Part shown: piece by piece, positions 54,451 to 64,000 of the stretch
Position numbering within the stretch: position 1 is the first letter of the stretch
How the letters are laid out: each line of letters begins with the position of its first letter
Assembly: GCA_013368315.1 (NCBI GenBank)
Contig: JAACJM010000083.1
Coordinates: 186,001-250,000 of the forward strand
From: Tetrapyrgos nigripes
Taxonomy: Eukaryota > Basidiomycota > Agaricomycetes > Agaricales > Campanellaceae
Direction of reading: 5' to 3'
Length of the DNA: 64,000 nucleotides
Program-made: the position numbers and the translations under genes
The notes under the pieces: model-generated
Database searches by the model: none
Seen by the model: the letters and a program-made list of their open reading frames with translations, nothing else
What the model was told of the DNA's origin: nothing

Positions 54451-54805
54451 TGTATGTCCAGAAGCGGAAACCCTAGAACCTGATCACGATCACGCGCCAC
54501 ATCCTGAATCCCCAGTCGTACCTCCTCACCTCTCACCATTGCCTGTATCCATCGACCCCATGCATACCACCCCCAACAACAGAAAGACTATCACGTTTCG
54601 ATTAACAACCAGTGGGACAACTGTCAAAATAATCCGTGTCCATACCGACTCTATACACAATCGAGTCCTCACTCAAACAGAACTAGGATACGGTCTAGAA
54701 CCCACGAGGTACCAGAACCTACTCCTGAACCAGAACTCCCACTCTCCCCTATCGAACCACAAAGCCCCCTTAGAAGATCTCCATCCAATAGTACCCCCAG
54801 TGTGA
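54404..54805 (+). other. Second leader frame, Pro/His/Ser-rich
   Basis: A 133-codon frame overlapping the end of the first leader ORF, rich in Pro, His, Thr and Ser (PESPVVPPHLSPLPVS) with no domain. It may be a continuation of the leader ORF after a frameshift or chance. Confidence 0.3.
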
Positions 54806-54872
54806 TCCAAGAACCCATATCCATTCCTCCCATCAAATAATCGATCTTCAGAACATCCTTTCCAATCTTGGA

Positions 54873-56655
54873 ATGTCCAAACACAACAACCCCACCTCAG
54901 CCACTGCTGCCACAGGAGGAATGAACAGACCTCTCGCTGATACCCTCCCAAACAAAACCACGAAAGAAAGAGGAGCGAAACCAGAAAAGTTTACAGGAGA
55001 ACGAAACTTGGCGAAGGATTGGTTAGCTGAGTTTAATAACTACCTCCGACTTAACGAAGGAGTATACCCCATGGAAAATGAGAAAATAGCGCCGTTTCTC
55101 ACACTCTTCATGGGAGACAGAGCGGGACAATGGGCTCACAATATGATGGCAAAAATCTATGAAGAAGATGATGATTTCAGTGATAGTGACAAGGAGTATT
55201 GGAGTACCAACGAATACTCGTCACTAGGGTCGAAGAAGAAGAAGAAGTGGACATTGCGAGAAGTAAAACAACAATTTCTACATGACTTCAAGCCAACGTC
55301 CTGAAAAATGCAAGCGCAAGCAAAGATAGAGGTCATAAAGATGGAAGGAGCACTGGCAGATATAGATAAGTACAATTATGAATTCAAGTTATACACTAAA
55401 GATACTGGCTATAACAATGAAGGTTTAATGAAGTACTATCGAAAAGGGCTCCTGAAAGGATTGGTAGACTGAATTTCCAGAAATCTTGAGACCCTACAAA
55501 AAGCCGCAGTCAGACAACATATGATTTGGGTAGAAAGGCAAACCAAGAAGGCTCTATGGAGTAAACAATGAGGTGAAGGAGAGCAGCAGACCAAAGGATC
55601 ACAGAATACAGGAGGCAGTCAAACGAGAAGCATGGAAGTAAATGCCTTCCAAAACAATAACCCAAGTGCATCCCCAAAAATTAAAGACCCACCTAAGCTG
55701 ACAAACGAGGAAAGAGAAAAAATGAAAAAAGAAGGACGATGCTTCAGCTGTCACGGACTAGGACATACTACATTCAACTGTCCTACATTTCCCAGGTCCA
55801 CCACGGCCTGGAAACCTGCAATCAGGACAACAATGACTACTCGTGGTCACAGAAAGTGACAGTCCCCCTATTTTTTGACCATATCTCTACAACGGCTGTG
55901 TCTTTTTGCTTCAAGCAAGTTGTAAAATCATTCAGTAGTAAAATAGAAAGCTTTTGATACCCAAGCTGAGATGCCCCAGCTAAGGAGTATATCTGTAGAG
56001 GGGTATTTCACAAACCCCCATTTTGCTACACCATGACACAATTTTTTCTCGCAAAATCAGACCACACCAGCAGAAAGAGCGGCATCGAAAACAGGGGATG
56101 GAATCCACACCCCAGTTGTTAGAATAAAATTGAGGGAGAACGTTGAAAAAGAAAACGCCATGAAATGGCCGTTTTTGCATGTTTGAAGGCATTTTCTTTT
56201 CCAATGTTCTCCCTCAATTTTATTCTGACAACTTGGGTGTGGATTCCATCCACCGTTTTTGATGCCGCTCTTTCCGCTGGTGTAGTCCGATTTTGCGAGA
56301 AAAAATTGTGTCATGGTGTAGCAAAATGGGGGTTTGTGAAATACCCCTCTACAGATATACTCCTTAGCTGGGGCATCTCAGCTTGGGTATCAAAAGCTTT
56401 CTATTTTACTACTGAATGATTTTACAACTTGCTTGAAGCAAAAAGACACAGCCGTTGTAGAGATATGATCAAAAAATGGGGGGACCGTCACTTTCCGTGA
56501 CCACGAGTACAACCGAACCTTCATCTTCTGGGACAAATACCACAATGAAGGAGATTGCAGAAGAATTCACTGCCAAAGTTAGGGTGCTATCCGGGGAAGA
56601 GAAGGAGAAAGCAGTGGGATACTTGAAAGACCTCGTAACACAATCGGATTCTTGA
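54873..56655 (+). pseudogene. gag: Gag of element 1, split by a foldback element
   Basis: The ATG at 54,873 opens a Gag: PEKFTGERNLAKDWLAEFNN, FLTLFMGDRAGQWAHNMM, LREVKQQFLHDFKPTS. TGA codons follow at 55,302, about 55,470 and about 55,569, at places where Trp or Arg is expected. The CCHC knuckle CFSCHGLGHTTFNC (C-x2-C-x4-H-x4-C, canonical) lies near 55,740-55,785. A 668-bp foldback at 55,840 interrupts the frame, which resumes exactly in phase after 56,509 and ends at 56,655, just before the protease frame. Confidence 0.78.
55840..56507. mobile_element. Foldback MITE, probably Tc1/mariner type, 668 bp
   Basis: Two arms of about 320 bp form an almost complete inverted repeat around a centre near 56,170. 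The ends are CTCGTGGTCACRGAAAGTGA and its inverse, flanked by TA on both sides (55,838-55,839 and 56,508-56,509). Deleting it with one TA restores the gag frame. No coding capacity. Confidence 0.75.
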
Positions 56656-59600
56656 ACACCTCCCCTGTCAGGTCGTCAGGAGGAAGGATATGGACATACA
56701 TACCAGTAAAAAATAGGCAATACACAAGCCTTATACCCTTTCGTGAGCCACAGTTCCCATCTAAGCTAAGAATCATGGCAATCACTCGAAATCGACAGAT
56801 TCCCTTGATAGAACTGGAAACAGAATTAATCAGTAAAATAACTGGACGAAAAATCGATGCAATCGCTCTGCTGGACAGTGGAGCAGAAGGGGTTATCATC
56901 AACAACACCTTCGCTCAAAAACATAACCTGAGCCAAATCCCCATAAAAAAACCAATGTTGACGGATCTGAAAACGTTATGGGATGGGTGACACACTACAC
57001 CACCCAAAAGTTATGAATCTCTACGCAAGATCAGAAATCGTATCACGAGGAAACTGCCAAATTCTATATCACAGACATCGGCAAACACGACATCATTCTA
57101 GGAACCGATTGGCTAGAACAACACAACCCAGAAATTGACTGGGTAACCTCAGAAGTCAACCTGACTCGCTGTGATGATACCTGTGTACTAAAGAAACCAC
57201 CAGTAAAAATCAGAGCTAAGTCAAATACACATCCCACAAAACCAAAACAACCTGAAGTAGTTGACCCTAGAACATATCATCAAGACTACCAAGTGCTATA
57301 CAAAGAACACACTGGACCTTGTAAACCAGTAGCACAGCCAAAGATAGCGGGACAACGTCGGAGATCACAGTCTCAGAACACCCACTTGAAACCTATCGGA
57401 TTGGGGACACTGTCATCCTCAGAAGATACAGCCGGACAATGGGACGTCCCACACCAAAAAGGATCGAGACAAAGAACTATCGGAAACCAAGCTGAGTATC
57501 TGAGCAGCTTTTACAAAAGTACAACAGATCGCTGAAAATAAACCAACAACAGACCAACCAACATCACTAGAAGAACTAATCCCCAAACAATATCACGATT
57601 ACTTGTCGGTATTCGATAAGGAGACCTCAGAACGTTTACCCCAATGAAGTAGTTGGGACCACGCAATTGAACTACGAGAAGACTTTCAACTGCAAACATG
57701 TAAAACATACCCTCTATCACCAAACAAACAAACCGAGTTAGACTCCTTCCTGGACGAAAATCTCGGAAAAGGGTACATTAAACCATCGAAATCACCCATG
57801 GCAAGTCCTTTCTTCTTTGTCAAAAAGAAGGAGGAAAACTACGACCAGTACAGGACTACAGAGAGCTCAATAAGGGTACCATAAAAAACGCGTACCCCTT
57901 ACCACTCATCCCAGAATTGGTCGACAAACTCAAGAACACACAATGTCTGAATCAAAGAAGGAGATGAATGGAAAGCCGCCTTCAAAACCAATCGAGGACT
58001 TTTTGAACCAACGGTCATGTTCTTTGGGCTTATGAACTCACCCACCACCTTCCAAGCAATCATGAATACCATCTTCACAGACCTCATCGACCTAGGGAAA
58101 GTTGTTATTTACATGGATGATATCCTCATATTCACCCAAGATTTGTCAGAACATTGTGAACTTGTACGAAAGGTACTGCAATGCTTATGAGACAACGACC
58201 TATACGTGAAACCCAAGAAATGTTCATTTGAAACAGACAAAGTCAACTTCTTGGGCCTTATCGTCTCCCACGACACCCTAGCAATGGACCCTGCTAAAGT
58301 CGCAGGAGTAATCGAATGGCCAACCCCAAAAAACAGTAAAAGAGGTACAAGCATTCCTAGGATTCAGAAACTTCTACAGACGATTCATCAAAGACTTTTT
58401 CTAAAATCGCACAACCACTGTTCAACCTAACCAAAAAGGATAATCAGTGGAGTTGGGGAACAGCAGTGGAGGAAGCCTTTCAATCCCTCAAAGCGGCTTT
58501 CACCTCCAGACCAGTCCTAAACCATATTGAGTAGAAGTCGATGCATCAGAATATGCAACAGGAGGAATACTCATGCAAACTGGGGATGACAATCGATGGC
58601 ATCCAATGGCCTACATCTCCAAGTTGCTCTCCGAGACAGAACGAAACTACGACATCCACGACAAGGAGTTACTTGTGATTATACGGGCATTAGAAGCATG
58701 GCGACATTACCTAGAAGGAGCCCCACACTCCATCGAAATCTTGACTGATCATCACAACCTGACATACTTCCAAGTGGCTCAGAAACTTAGCCAATGACAG
58801 GCATGATGGGCGCTGTTCCTTACACGATTTGAGTTCTCCCTAATCCATAAACCGGGAAGCCTTAACAAAGCTGATCCGTTATCCAGACCACCAGATCATC
58901 AAATTGGAATAGAAAACGACAATGCCAACAGGATCCTACTCGATCCTAAGTTCTTCCATATCCAAGCAACTGGACAAGGGACCATAACTGCCATAGGAGA
59001 TGTGGAACTACAGCGAAGGATCAGAAAGTCCCCCAAAAAGAACCTTGAAGTAGTAAGTGCCCTCGACGTCATCCTACGAAACAGACCACAGTCTCTGGTA
59101 AAAAATCTACAGGAATGGAACTACGAGGACGGGATCATATTGTTCCGCAGCAAAATCTATGTCCCAACTGACAACAATCTCCAACGAGACATCGTAAAAT
59201 TACACCATGACTCCCTAGCAACAGGACACCCTGGAAGATACAAAACCTATGAACTAGTCAGCAGAGAATTCTGATGGCTGGGTATGTTGGTGTTCATCAG
59301 AGACTACGTAAACAGTTGTGCCAAATGTCAACTGACAAAACCCAACAATAACCCGACCTGGGTTCCCTTGGTAACTACCGAAATTCCAGAACAACCCTTC
59401 GGAACTATCACGACCGACTTCATCACAGATCTCCCTGAATGTAAAGGATTCAATGCAGTACATGTTGTCGTTGACAGGTCAACAAAAACTGTTGTTATAT
59501 CACCATGTACAAAAACAATTGACAGCGATGGTACAGTTAACCTCCTGCTTGATCACACATGGCGGCGATATGGACTGTGGGATAAAATGATCTCCGACCG

Positions 59601-60463
59601 AGGACCACAGTTCGCTAGTAAAGTCATGGCTGCGGTCCATGAAAAACTCGGAGTAACATCAGCCCTGAGTACAGCTTATCACCCACAGACCGATGGAGAA
59701 TCTGAACGATACAACCAAGAGCTGGAACAATTCTTACGGATCTTCTGCAACTACCGACAGGAAGACTGGGTAGACTATATACCATATGCGGAGTTCAGCC
59801 ACAATACTAGAGTCCACTCAGCGACCAGGAAATCACCATTTGAACTCCTACATGGATATCAACTGCGATTCTTTCCAGCGTTCAACCCGACATCTAACTT
59901 ACCAACAGTCGAAGAACAACTCGAAAACCTTAACCAACTCAGAGACAAGCTCAAAGCTAGTCTATCTTCAGCAGCAGAAACCATGAAGAATCAACATGCT
60001 ATACCATGGATAGGGTACAAAGTTGGGGATAGAGTGTTACTCGATGGGAAAAATCTAAAAAATGACGAGACCAAAAGCTAAGTTGTCAGATCGTCGTCAT
60101 GGGCCATTCGAAATCATTGAAATAATCAGCCAGGTCAACTACAAGTTGAAATTACTGAAGACTTGGTGAATACACCCCGTCTTTCACGCGTCGTTACTAT
60201 CACCATATGTTGAGACAGATGCACATGGGCCAAATTACCCTGAACCACCCGCAGAGTTACTGGATGCAGATGAAGAATACGACGTAGAAAAGATACTCGA
60301 CTCGAAGCCCACCAGGAATAGAAAGGGGACTCAATACCTGATCAAATGGTTGGACTACCCTGACTCTGAGAACTCTTGGGTTCCCACGTCCAACCTGTCA
60401 AACGTAATGGACATGGTTGAGAAATTCCATCAGGAACACCCGCGGGCATACCGACACAAGTAG
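56640..60463 (+). pseudogene. pol: Pol of element 1: protease, RT, RNase H, integrase, chromodomain
   Basis: Protease IALLDSGAEGVIINN (56,861-56,905) has the standard Asp-Ser-Gly. Reverse transcriptase keeps VIYMDDILIF (about 58,105-58,135) but has lost a stretch with the first catalytic Asp near 57,945. RNase H has YATGGILMQTGDDNRW and ETERNYDIHDKELL. Integrase has the HHCC zinc site (HHDSLATGHPGRYK ... CAKCQ), TTDFITDLPEC, ISDRGPQF and GESERYNQELEQFL. The chromodomain near 60,280-60,410 reads EEYDVEKILDSKP, TQYLIKWLDYPDSENSW. Stops (mostly TGA, for example 58,797, 59,272 and 60,167) and frameshifts (for example near 60,070) kill it. Confidence 0.85.
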
Positions 60464-60617
60464 ACAGTGTTTACTGTCAAATGTTAACAAGGTCAGGTCC
60501 CCGTCCGATCAGAGAACGCCTTAGAAAGCCACCTTCCAACAGGGAATCAAAAACACAACCCCACTTCACATTCTGAACAACGATCCTACCATCTCCTAAA
60601 TCCTCCGATATCATAGA
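60464..60617. other. 3' untranslated part of element 1
   Basis: 154 bp after the chromodomain stop with no polypurine tract and no same-orientation LTR, ending at the inverted LTR of element 2. Confidence 0.45.
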
Positions 60618-61143
60618 TGTCAAGGTTGTCGGTACACTCAATAACCACCCAAGTCACACAATACGAGAAAGCCGGTTTACAAGAGAATAGATTGGTTAAA
60701 AGAGACGAAGCAGTATAGAGAGAGAGAGAGAGAGAGAGTAGTAAGCTGACTAGGCTCTACACTGCGTAGTAGTAGTACGGAGCGGAGACGAAGTGAAAAA
60801 ACTAAGGAATAGGTTACAAGATCACAGGTATATAAGTAAAATGTGGACAGATGGGAAATAGTAAGTAATAATAGACGGTATTATGTGGAAACGTCAAGAG
60901 TGAGAGAGTAATAAGTTAAATATGGATAGATGAAGGTATTGGATCATGCGGAGTGATTGACAGTGAGAATGTCCGTAGAGATAGGAATCAGAGGAGATAA
61001 GAGTGTGAGTCATAGATCTGTAGAGATGGTAACTATAGATGATGATGGGAAACAGTCAATGTTTAGGGTAAATAGAGTGGGAAATAGGTAGTAAAGGAGA
61101 AGGAATAGAAAGGAAATGAATAGGTAGGGAGTGATTCATGACA
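60618..61143 (-). repeat. 3' LTR of element 2 (526 bp, minus orientation)
   Basis: Read on the minus strand it starts TGTCATGAATCACTCCC and ends ACAACCTTGACA. A purine run lies immediately before it (61,144-61,157). It contains an (AG) microsatellite at about 60,717-60,738. It is homologous to 53,249-53,665 in inverted orientation and to the solo LTR at 40,566-42,671. Confidence 0.83.
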
Positions 61144-61157
61144 TTATCCCCTCTTTA
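61144..61157 (-). other. Polypurine tract of element 2
   Basis: On the minus strand AAAGAGGGGATAA directly abuts the LTR start TGTCATG. This is the expected plus-strand primer site and identifies the adjoining LTR as element 2's own 3' LTR. Confidence 0.7.
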
Positions 61158-61224
61158 GGATGAGCTTTCACCAGAGCTCATCAAGGTGTTAGTCCAGTGT
61201 CTCGTCCATTGTTCGCGTAGTCGT

Positions 61225-61629
61225 CTATCCAATTCTTTCTGTTAAGTCGCCCCATTCCATGGTGTTGGTTGTGGTACCCCAACCTGCTCCATCCCATCCA
61301 TTCCATCCATCGTTCTGGTCGTATTGTAGGGTGATGTGTGCGCCCCATATGCTACCGTCTCCCCATCCTAAGTTCCCTCTGTGTTCTGCTCGTAGGGATG
61401 TTCGATGGGCTACACATGTAGCTCTATGTCCTCTGCCCAATATACATTGCCCTTGTCCATCCTCTCCTCCCCACGTGCAGCGTTTACACCCATTGTGAGG
61501 ACCTTGGTGTTGTTTCGAGAGCCGGCATTGACGTCCCAAACGTCGTCCATATGTACATCGTCCTCTGTTAGTTGGCCGTGTGAGAGCTGTGTTTTGAGCA
61601 TTGGGGACAGTGGAGGGAGTGGTTGACAT
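61225..61629 (-). CDS. Cys/His-rich 134-aa ORF between chromodomain and 3' LTR
   Basis: An uninterrupted frame ending about 70 nt before the polypurine tract. After a Thr/Asn-rich start it holds two similar motifs: RCTYGRRLGRQCRL with QHQGPH and C, then RCTWGGEDGQGQCIL with GRGH and C-AH. Each has paired Cys followed by His/Cys ligands, resembling a small zinc-binding module. The C-terminus is Gly/Trp-rich (NDGWNGWDGAGWG). A coding ORF here is not part of the standard Ty3/gypsy plan. It is intact while the neighbouring pol is full of stops, which may reflect selection or merely its short length. Function unknown. Confidence 0.5.
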   Translation of the reverse strand: MSTTPSTVPNAQNTALTRPTNRGRCTYGRRLGRQCRLSKQHQGPHNGCKRCTWGGEDGQGQCILGRGHRATCVAHRTSLRAEHRGNLGWGDGSIWGAHITLQYDQNDGWNGWDGAGWGTTTNTMEWGDLTERIG

Positions 61630-62024
61630 TGCAGTAGTGTGAGTTTAAGTGGTTGTTGTTCGACTAGGAGCGATGGATGGTGTTCTGTCTTCTCTGTTAT
61701 GGAGAGAGACCTTTTATCGTCATTGGCTTATGTGACGTAAGTATTGAGTGGGAGGTCAGGTTATTTTTCGGAGATGAGTTTGACAATAGACGCCGTCCAC
61801 TAGTGTCAGTAAGGTGAGGCGTGGTTAACGAGGGAACGCGATTGATGAATGATGATGGAATTCTGAATTCAGTTGCCGAGTGGTGTGGGAAGGAGGACAT
61901 AGAATACCAGCGATTCGTGCCAATGTTTCTCCTCGGAGTTGTGCTTTCGCTTGAAGCACACGAGTACTTTGCCATATATCTTCTATGGCAACTCCCAGTG
62001 AATGCACCGTTGTTCCTGGGCGTA
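61630..62024. other. Spacer between chromodomain and Cys/His ORF of element 2
   Basis: 395 bp. A short overlapping frame (62,115-61,825, minus) continues past the chromodomain in another phase; no domain recognised. Confidence 0.35.
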
Positions 62025-64000
62025 TCAGGTTTTTTGGTCGATACGCATTGGGTGTTGTTGGTGGAAGGTTTCTATCATCTCTTTTACCTTCGTCAATCCT
62101 GATGCTGGTTCCCATGAATTTTCTGAGTCAGCATATATCAACCATTTGACAAGGTATTGTACTCCCCAGTGGTTTTTCGTCGGTTTCAAATCTAGAATTG
62201 CTTCCACATCGTATTCATTGTCTTCGGGAAGTAACTCAGCTGGTTCTCCCAGGTAGTTCACTCCGTGAGCTTCAGTTTCTTTGTAAGGCGATAGGAGTGA
62301 AGCGTGGAACACTGGATGAATGCACCAGGTAGTTGGTAATTTGAGTCAGTAATTGACTTCACTGATAACGTCAGTGATTTCAAATGGTCCGTGACGACGA
62401 TTTGCCAACTTAGCTTTTGGCCTTGTTGTCTTCAAATTCTTTCCGTCTAGCAACACTTTGTCCCCAACTTTAAACTTCCTTCTCTTCGTTCGTATAGTCG
62501 TGGTTTTGCTCCTTCATCAAGTCTGCTGCTGTCGTCAGACTTGCTTTTAGTTCTTCTCGGAGAGTATCCAGGTTTTGAAGGCGTTCTTCGACCTTTCGGT
62601 ACGTGTGAAGTTGGATTGATTGAAGGAAATAGTCGGGGTAGATATCCATGGAGTAGTTCGAATGGTGACTTCCCGGTTGCTGAATGAACTCGTGTGTTGT
62701 GGCAAAATTTGGCGTAAGGTAGGTATTTAACCCAGTCTTCTTGACGATAGTTGCAGAAGGTTCGAAGGTACTGTTCGAGTTCTTGGTTGAACCTTTCTGT
62801 CTCGCCATCTGTTTGTGGATGATAAGCTGTACTGAGTGCCGAAGTGATACCTAACTTAGCGTATATCCCTTTCATTACTTGGCTTGCGAATTGAGGCCTG
62901 CGGTCAGATATCATTTTGTCCCACAGACCATATCGTCACCAGGTGTTATTGAATAATAGGTCAATTGTTCTGTCGCTATCGATATCCTTTCTGCATGGAG
63001 AGATAACAACTGTTTTCGTTGATCGATCAACTGTGACATGAATTGCATTAAAGCCGTCACATTCTGGCAGATCTGTGATGAAGTCCGTTGTAATTGTGCC
63101 AAAGGGTCATTCCGGTATCTCGTTCGGTATCAGTGGTACATGCGCCGGGTGATTATTTGCCTTTGTTAACTAACAGGTAGCGCATCCTTCGACGTAGTTA
63201 CGAATGAATACTGACATACCAGGCCACCAGAATTCTCTACTGACGAGTTCGTACATTTTGAATCGTCCTGGATGTCCTGCGGTAAGGCTGTCATGATGCA
63301 TCTTAACGATGTCTCACCTGAGTTGTTGGTCATTTGGGACGTAAATCTTTCCTCGGAACAAGATGATTCCGTCTTCGTAATTCCATTCCTGTAGATTTTT
63401 TGCCAGCGCACGTGGTCCGTTGTTAAAGATGGTTTGTAACGCACTTACGACTTCGGTATCTCTTTCCGGGCATTCTTTAATTCGTCTTTTCAATTCTGTA
63501 TCTCCCATCGCAGTCACTGTTCCTGGCCTCGTCGCTCGAATCCTGAAGAACCTTGGGTCAAGTAAGACCCTATCCTTGTTGTCGTTCTCGACCCCCTCTT
63601 TATGATCTGATCTTCGAGAGAGTGGGTCACTTCAGTTAAGGTTTCCGGGTTTATGAGTGAGCGTAAAGTCGAATCTGGTCAGAAACAAGGCCATTCTTGC
63701 TTGTCGTCAGCTAAGTTTCTGAGCTGTGGTAAAGTATCTAAGATTGTTGTGATCGGTCAGGATTTCAATGGTATGTGGTCCGCCTTCTAGGTAGTGTCGC
63801 CAAGCTTCAAGTCCGCGTATGATCGCTAACAATTCTTTATCGTGAATGTCGTAATTCCGTTCGGTTTCGGACAAAGCTTTTGACAAGTAGGCTACAGGAT
63901 GCCACTTGTTGTCCGGTCCCTGTTGTTGTAAGATACCTCCTGTAGCGTAGTCTGATGCATCAACTTCTACTCGATATGGTTTAGAATGATCAGGCATGAG
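62025..64000 (-). pseudogene. pol: Pol of element 2 (RNase H, integrase, chromodomain), incomplete
   Basis: RNase H (VEVDASDYATGGILQQQ, ETERNYDIHDKELLAII) starts at the window edge. Integrase has [37 protein letters not shown] and GETERFNQELEQYL. The chromodomain (62,264-62,070) reads NEYDVEAILDLKP and VQYLVKWLIYADSENSW, stopping at 62,025. Interruptions include TGA before RQARMALFLTRFD, TGA in QLR-DIVK, TAG in ATC-LTKANN and TGA in NTW-RYGLW, plus a frameshift near 62,560. The copy is inactive. Confidence 0.82.

Larger units (their letters stand above)
53249..60617 (+). mobile_element. Degenerate chromodomain Ty3/gypsy retrotransposon (element 1), 3' end not in place
   Basis: The order is 5' LTR (53,249-53,665), leader ORFs, gag with zinc knuckle, protease, reverse transcriptase, RNase H, integrase and a C-terminal chromodomain, the plan of fungal chromoviruses. 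Many in-frame stops, nearly all TGA, and several frameshifts show it is dead. No same-orientation 3' LTR follows the chromodomain. Instead an inverted LTR belonging to element 2 begins at 60,618, suggesting element 2 inserted here and the rest of element 1 lies beyond the window. Confidence 0.85.
60618..64000 (-). mobile_element. Chromodomain Ty3/gypsy retrotransposon (element 2), minus strand, truncated by window end
   Basis: From right to left: RNase H, integrase, chromodomain, an extra ORF, polypurine tract and 3' LTR. It is of the same family as element 1, with close protein similarity throughout, and also carries multiple stops. Its gag, RT and 5' LTR should lie beyond 64,000. It appears to have inserted into the 3' region of element 1. 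Confidence 0.82.

Noticed and set aside
60618..61143. Treating the 60.6-61.1 kb LTR as the 3' LTR of element 1
   Set aside because: It is in inverted orientation and its polypurine tract lies on the element 2 side.

Overview
The window looks like a repeat-choked, gene-poor stretch of a basidiomycete (mushroom-type) genome. The evidence is short introns of about 50-70 nt with GTAAGT-type donors, NACHT-WD40 (NWD) receptor genes of the fungal NLR type, chromodomain Ty3/gypsy elements, a KDZ-type (Kyakuja/Dileera/Zisupton) transposase and hAT, Tc1/mariner, CACTA-like and Mutator-like elements. I cannot name the species. No tRNA, rRNA or ordinary housekeeping gene was recognised.

Left third (1-31,875): an NWD locus was duplicated. 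Copy A (about 1-9,010) holds the only intact-looking host gene, a four-exon NACHT-WD40 gene on the minus strand (7849-3614, about 1354 aa, 14 WD repeats). Copy C (about 23,889-31,875) holds a paralogue with two nonsense codons. Copy B (18,521-22,713) is a truncated piece carrying only the last WD repeats plus downstream DNA. It sits between 18-bp direct repeats and is itself split by a 1.4-kb hAT element. Copy A carries a Mutator-like insertion whose empty site is preserved in copy C. Between and beside the copies lie five minus-strand relics of a small gene resembling EthD-like (dimeric alpha-beta barrel) basidiomycete proteins. One relic is cut in two by an apparently young Ty3/gypsy element (10,280-16,668) with 141-bp LTRs that read as identical.

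Middle (33,435-49,933): a 16.5-kb DNA transposon with imperfect terminal inverted repeats and ACTTAAGT/ACTTGAGT-rich subterminal repeats. It encodes a decayed KDZ transposase on the minus strand, two diverged copies of an uncharacterised accessory gene in opposite orientation near the two ends, and two further uncharacterised plus-strand genes. One of these has been hit by a CACTA-like foldback element and by a solo LTR that in turn carries a Tc1 element. Removing each insertion with its target duplication rejoins the reading frame.

Right end (49,934-64,000): about 3 kb without recognisable genes, with a minisatellite, then two degenerate chromodomain Ty3/gypsy elements tail to tail. Element 1 (+, from 53,249) has unusual leader ORFs before gag, a foldback insertion in gag and many TGA stops. 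Element 2 (-, from 60,618 past the window end) seems to have inserted into element 1 and carries an extra Cys/His-rich ORF between the chromodomain and its 3' LTR.

Functionally, the NWD gene would be an intracellular STAND receptor of the incompatibility/defence type. Nearly everything else is transposon sequence or gene debris; the nested insertions give a relative order of events.
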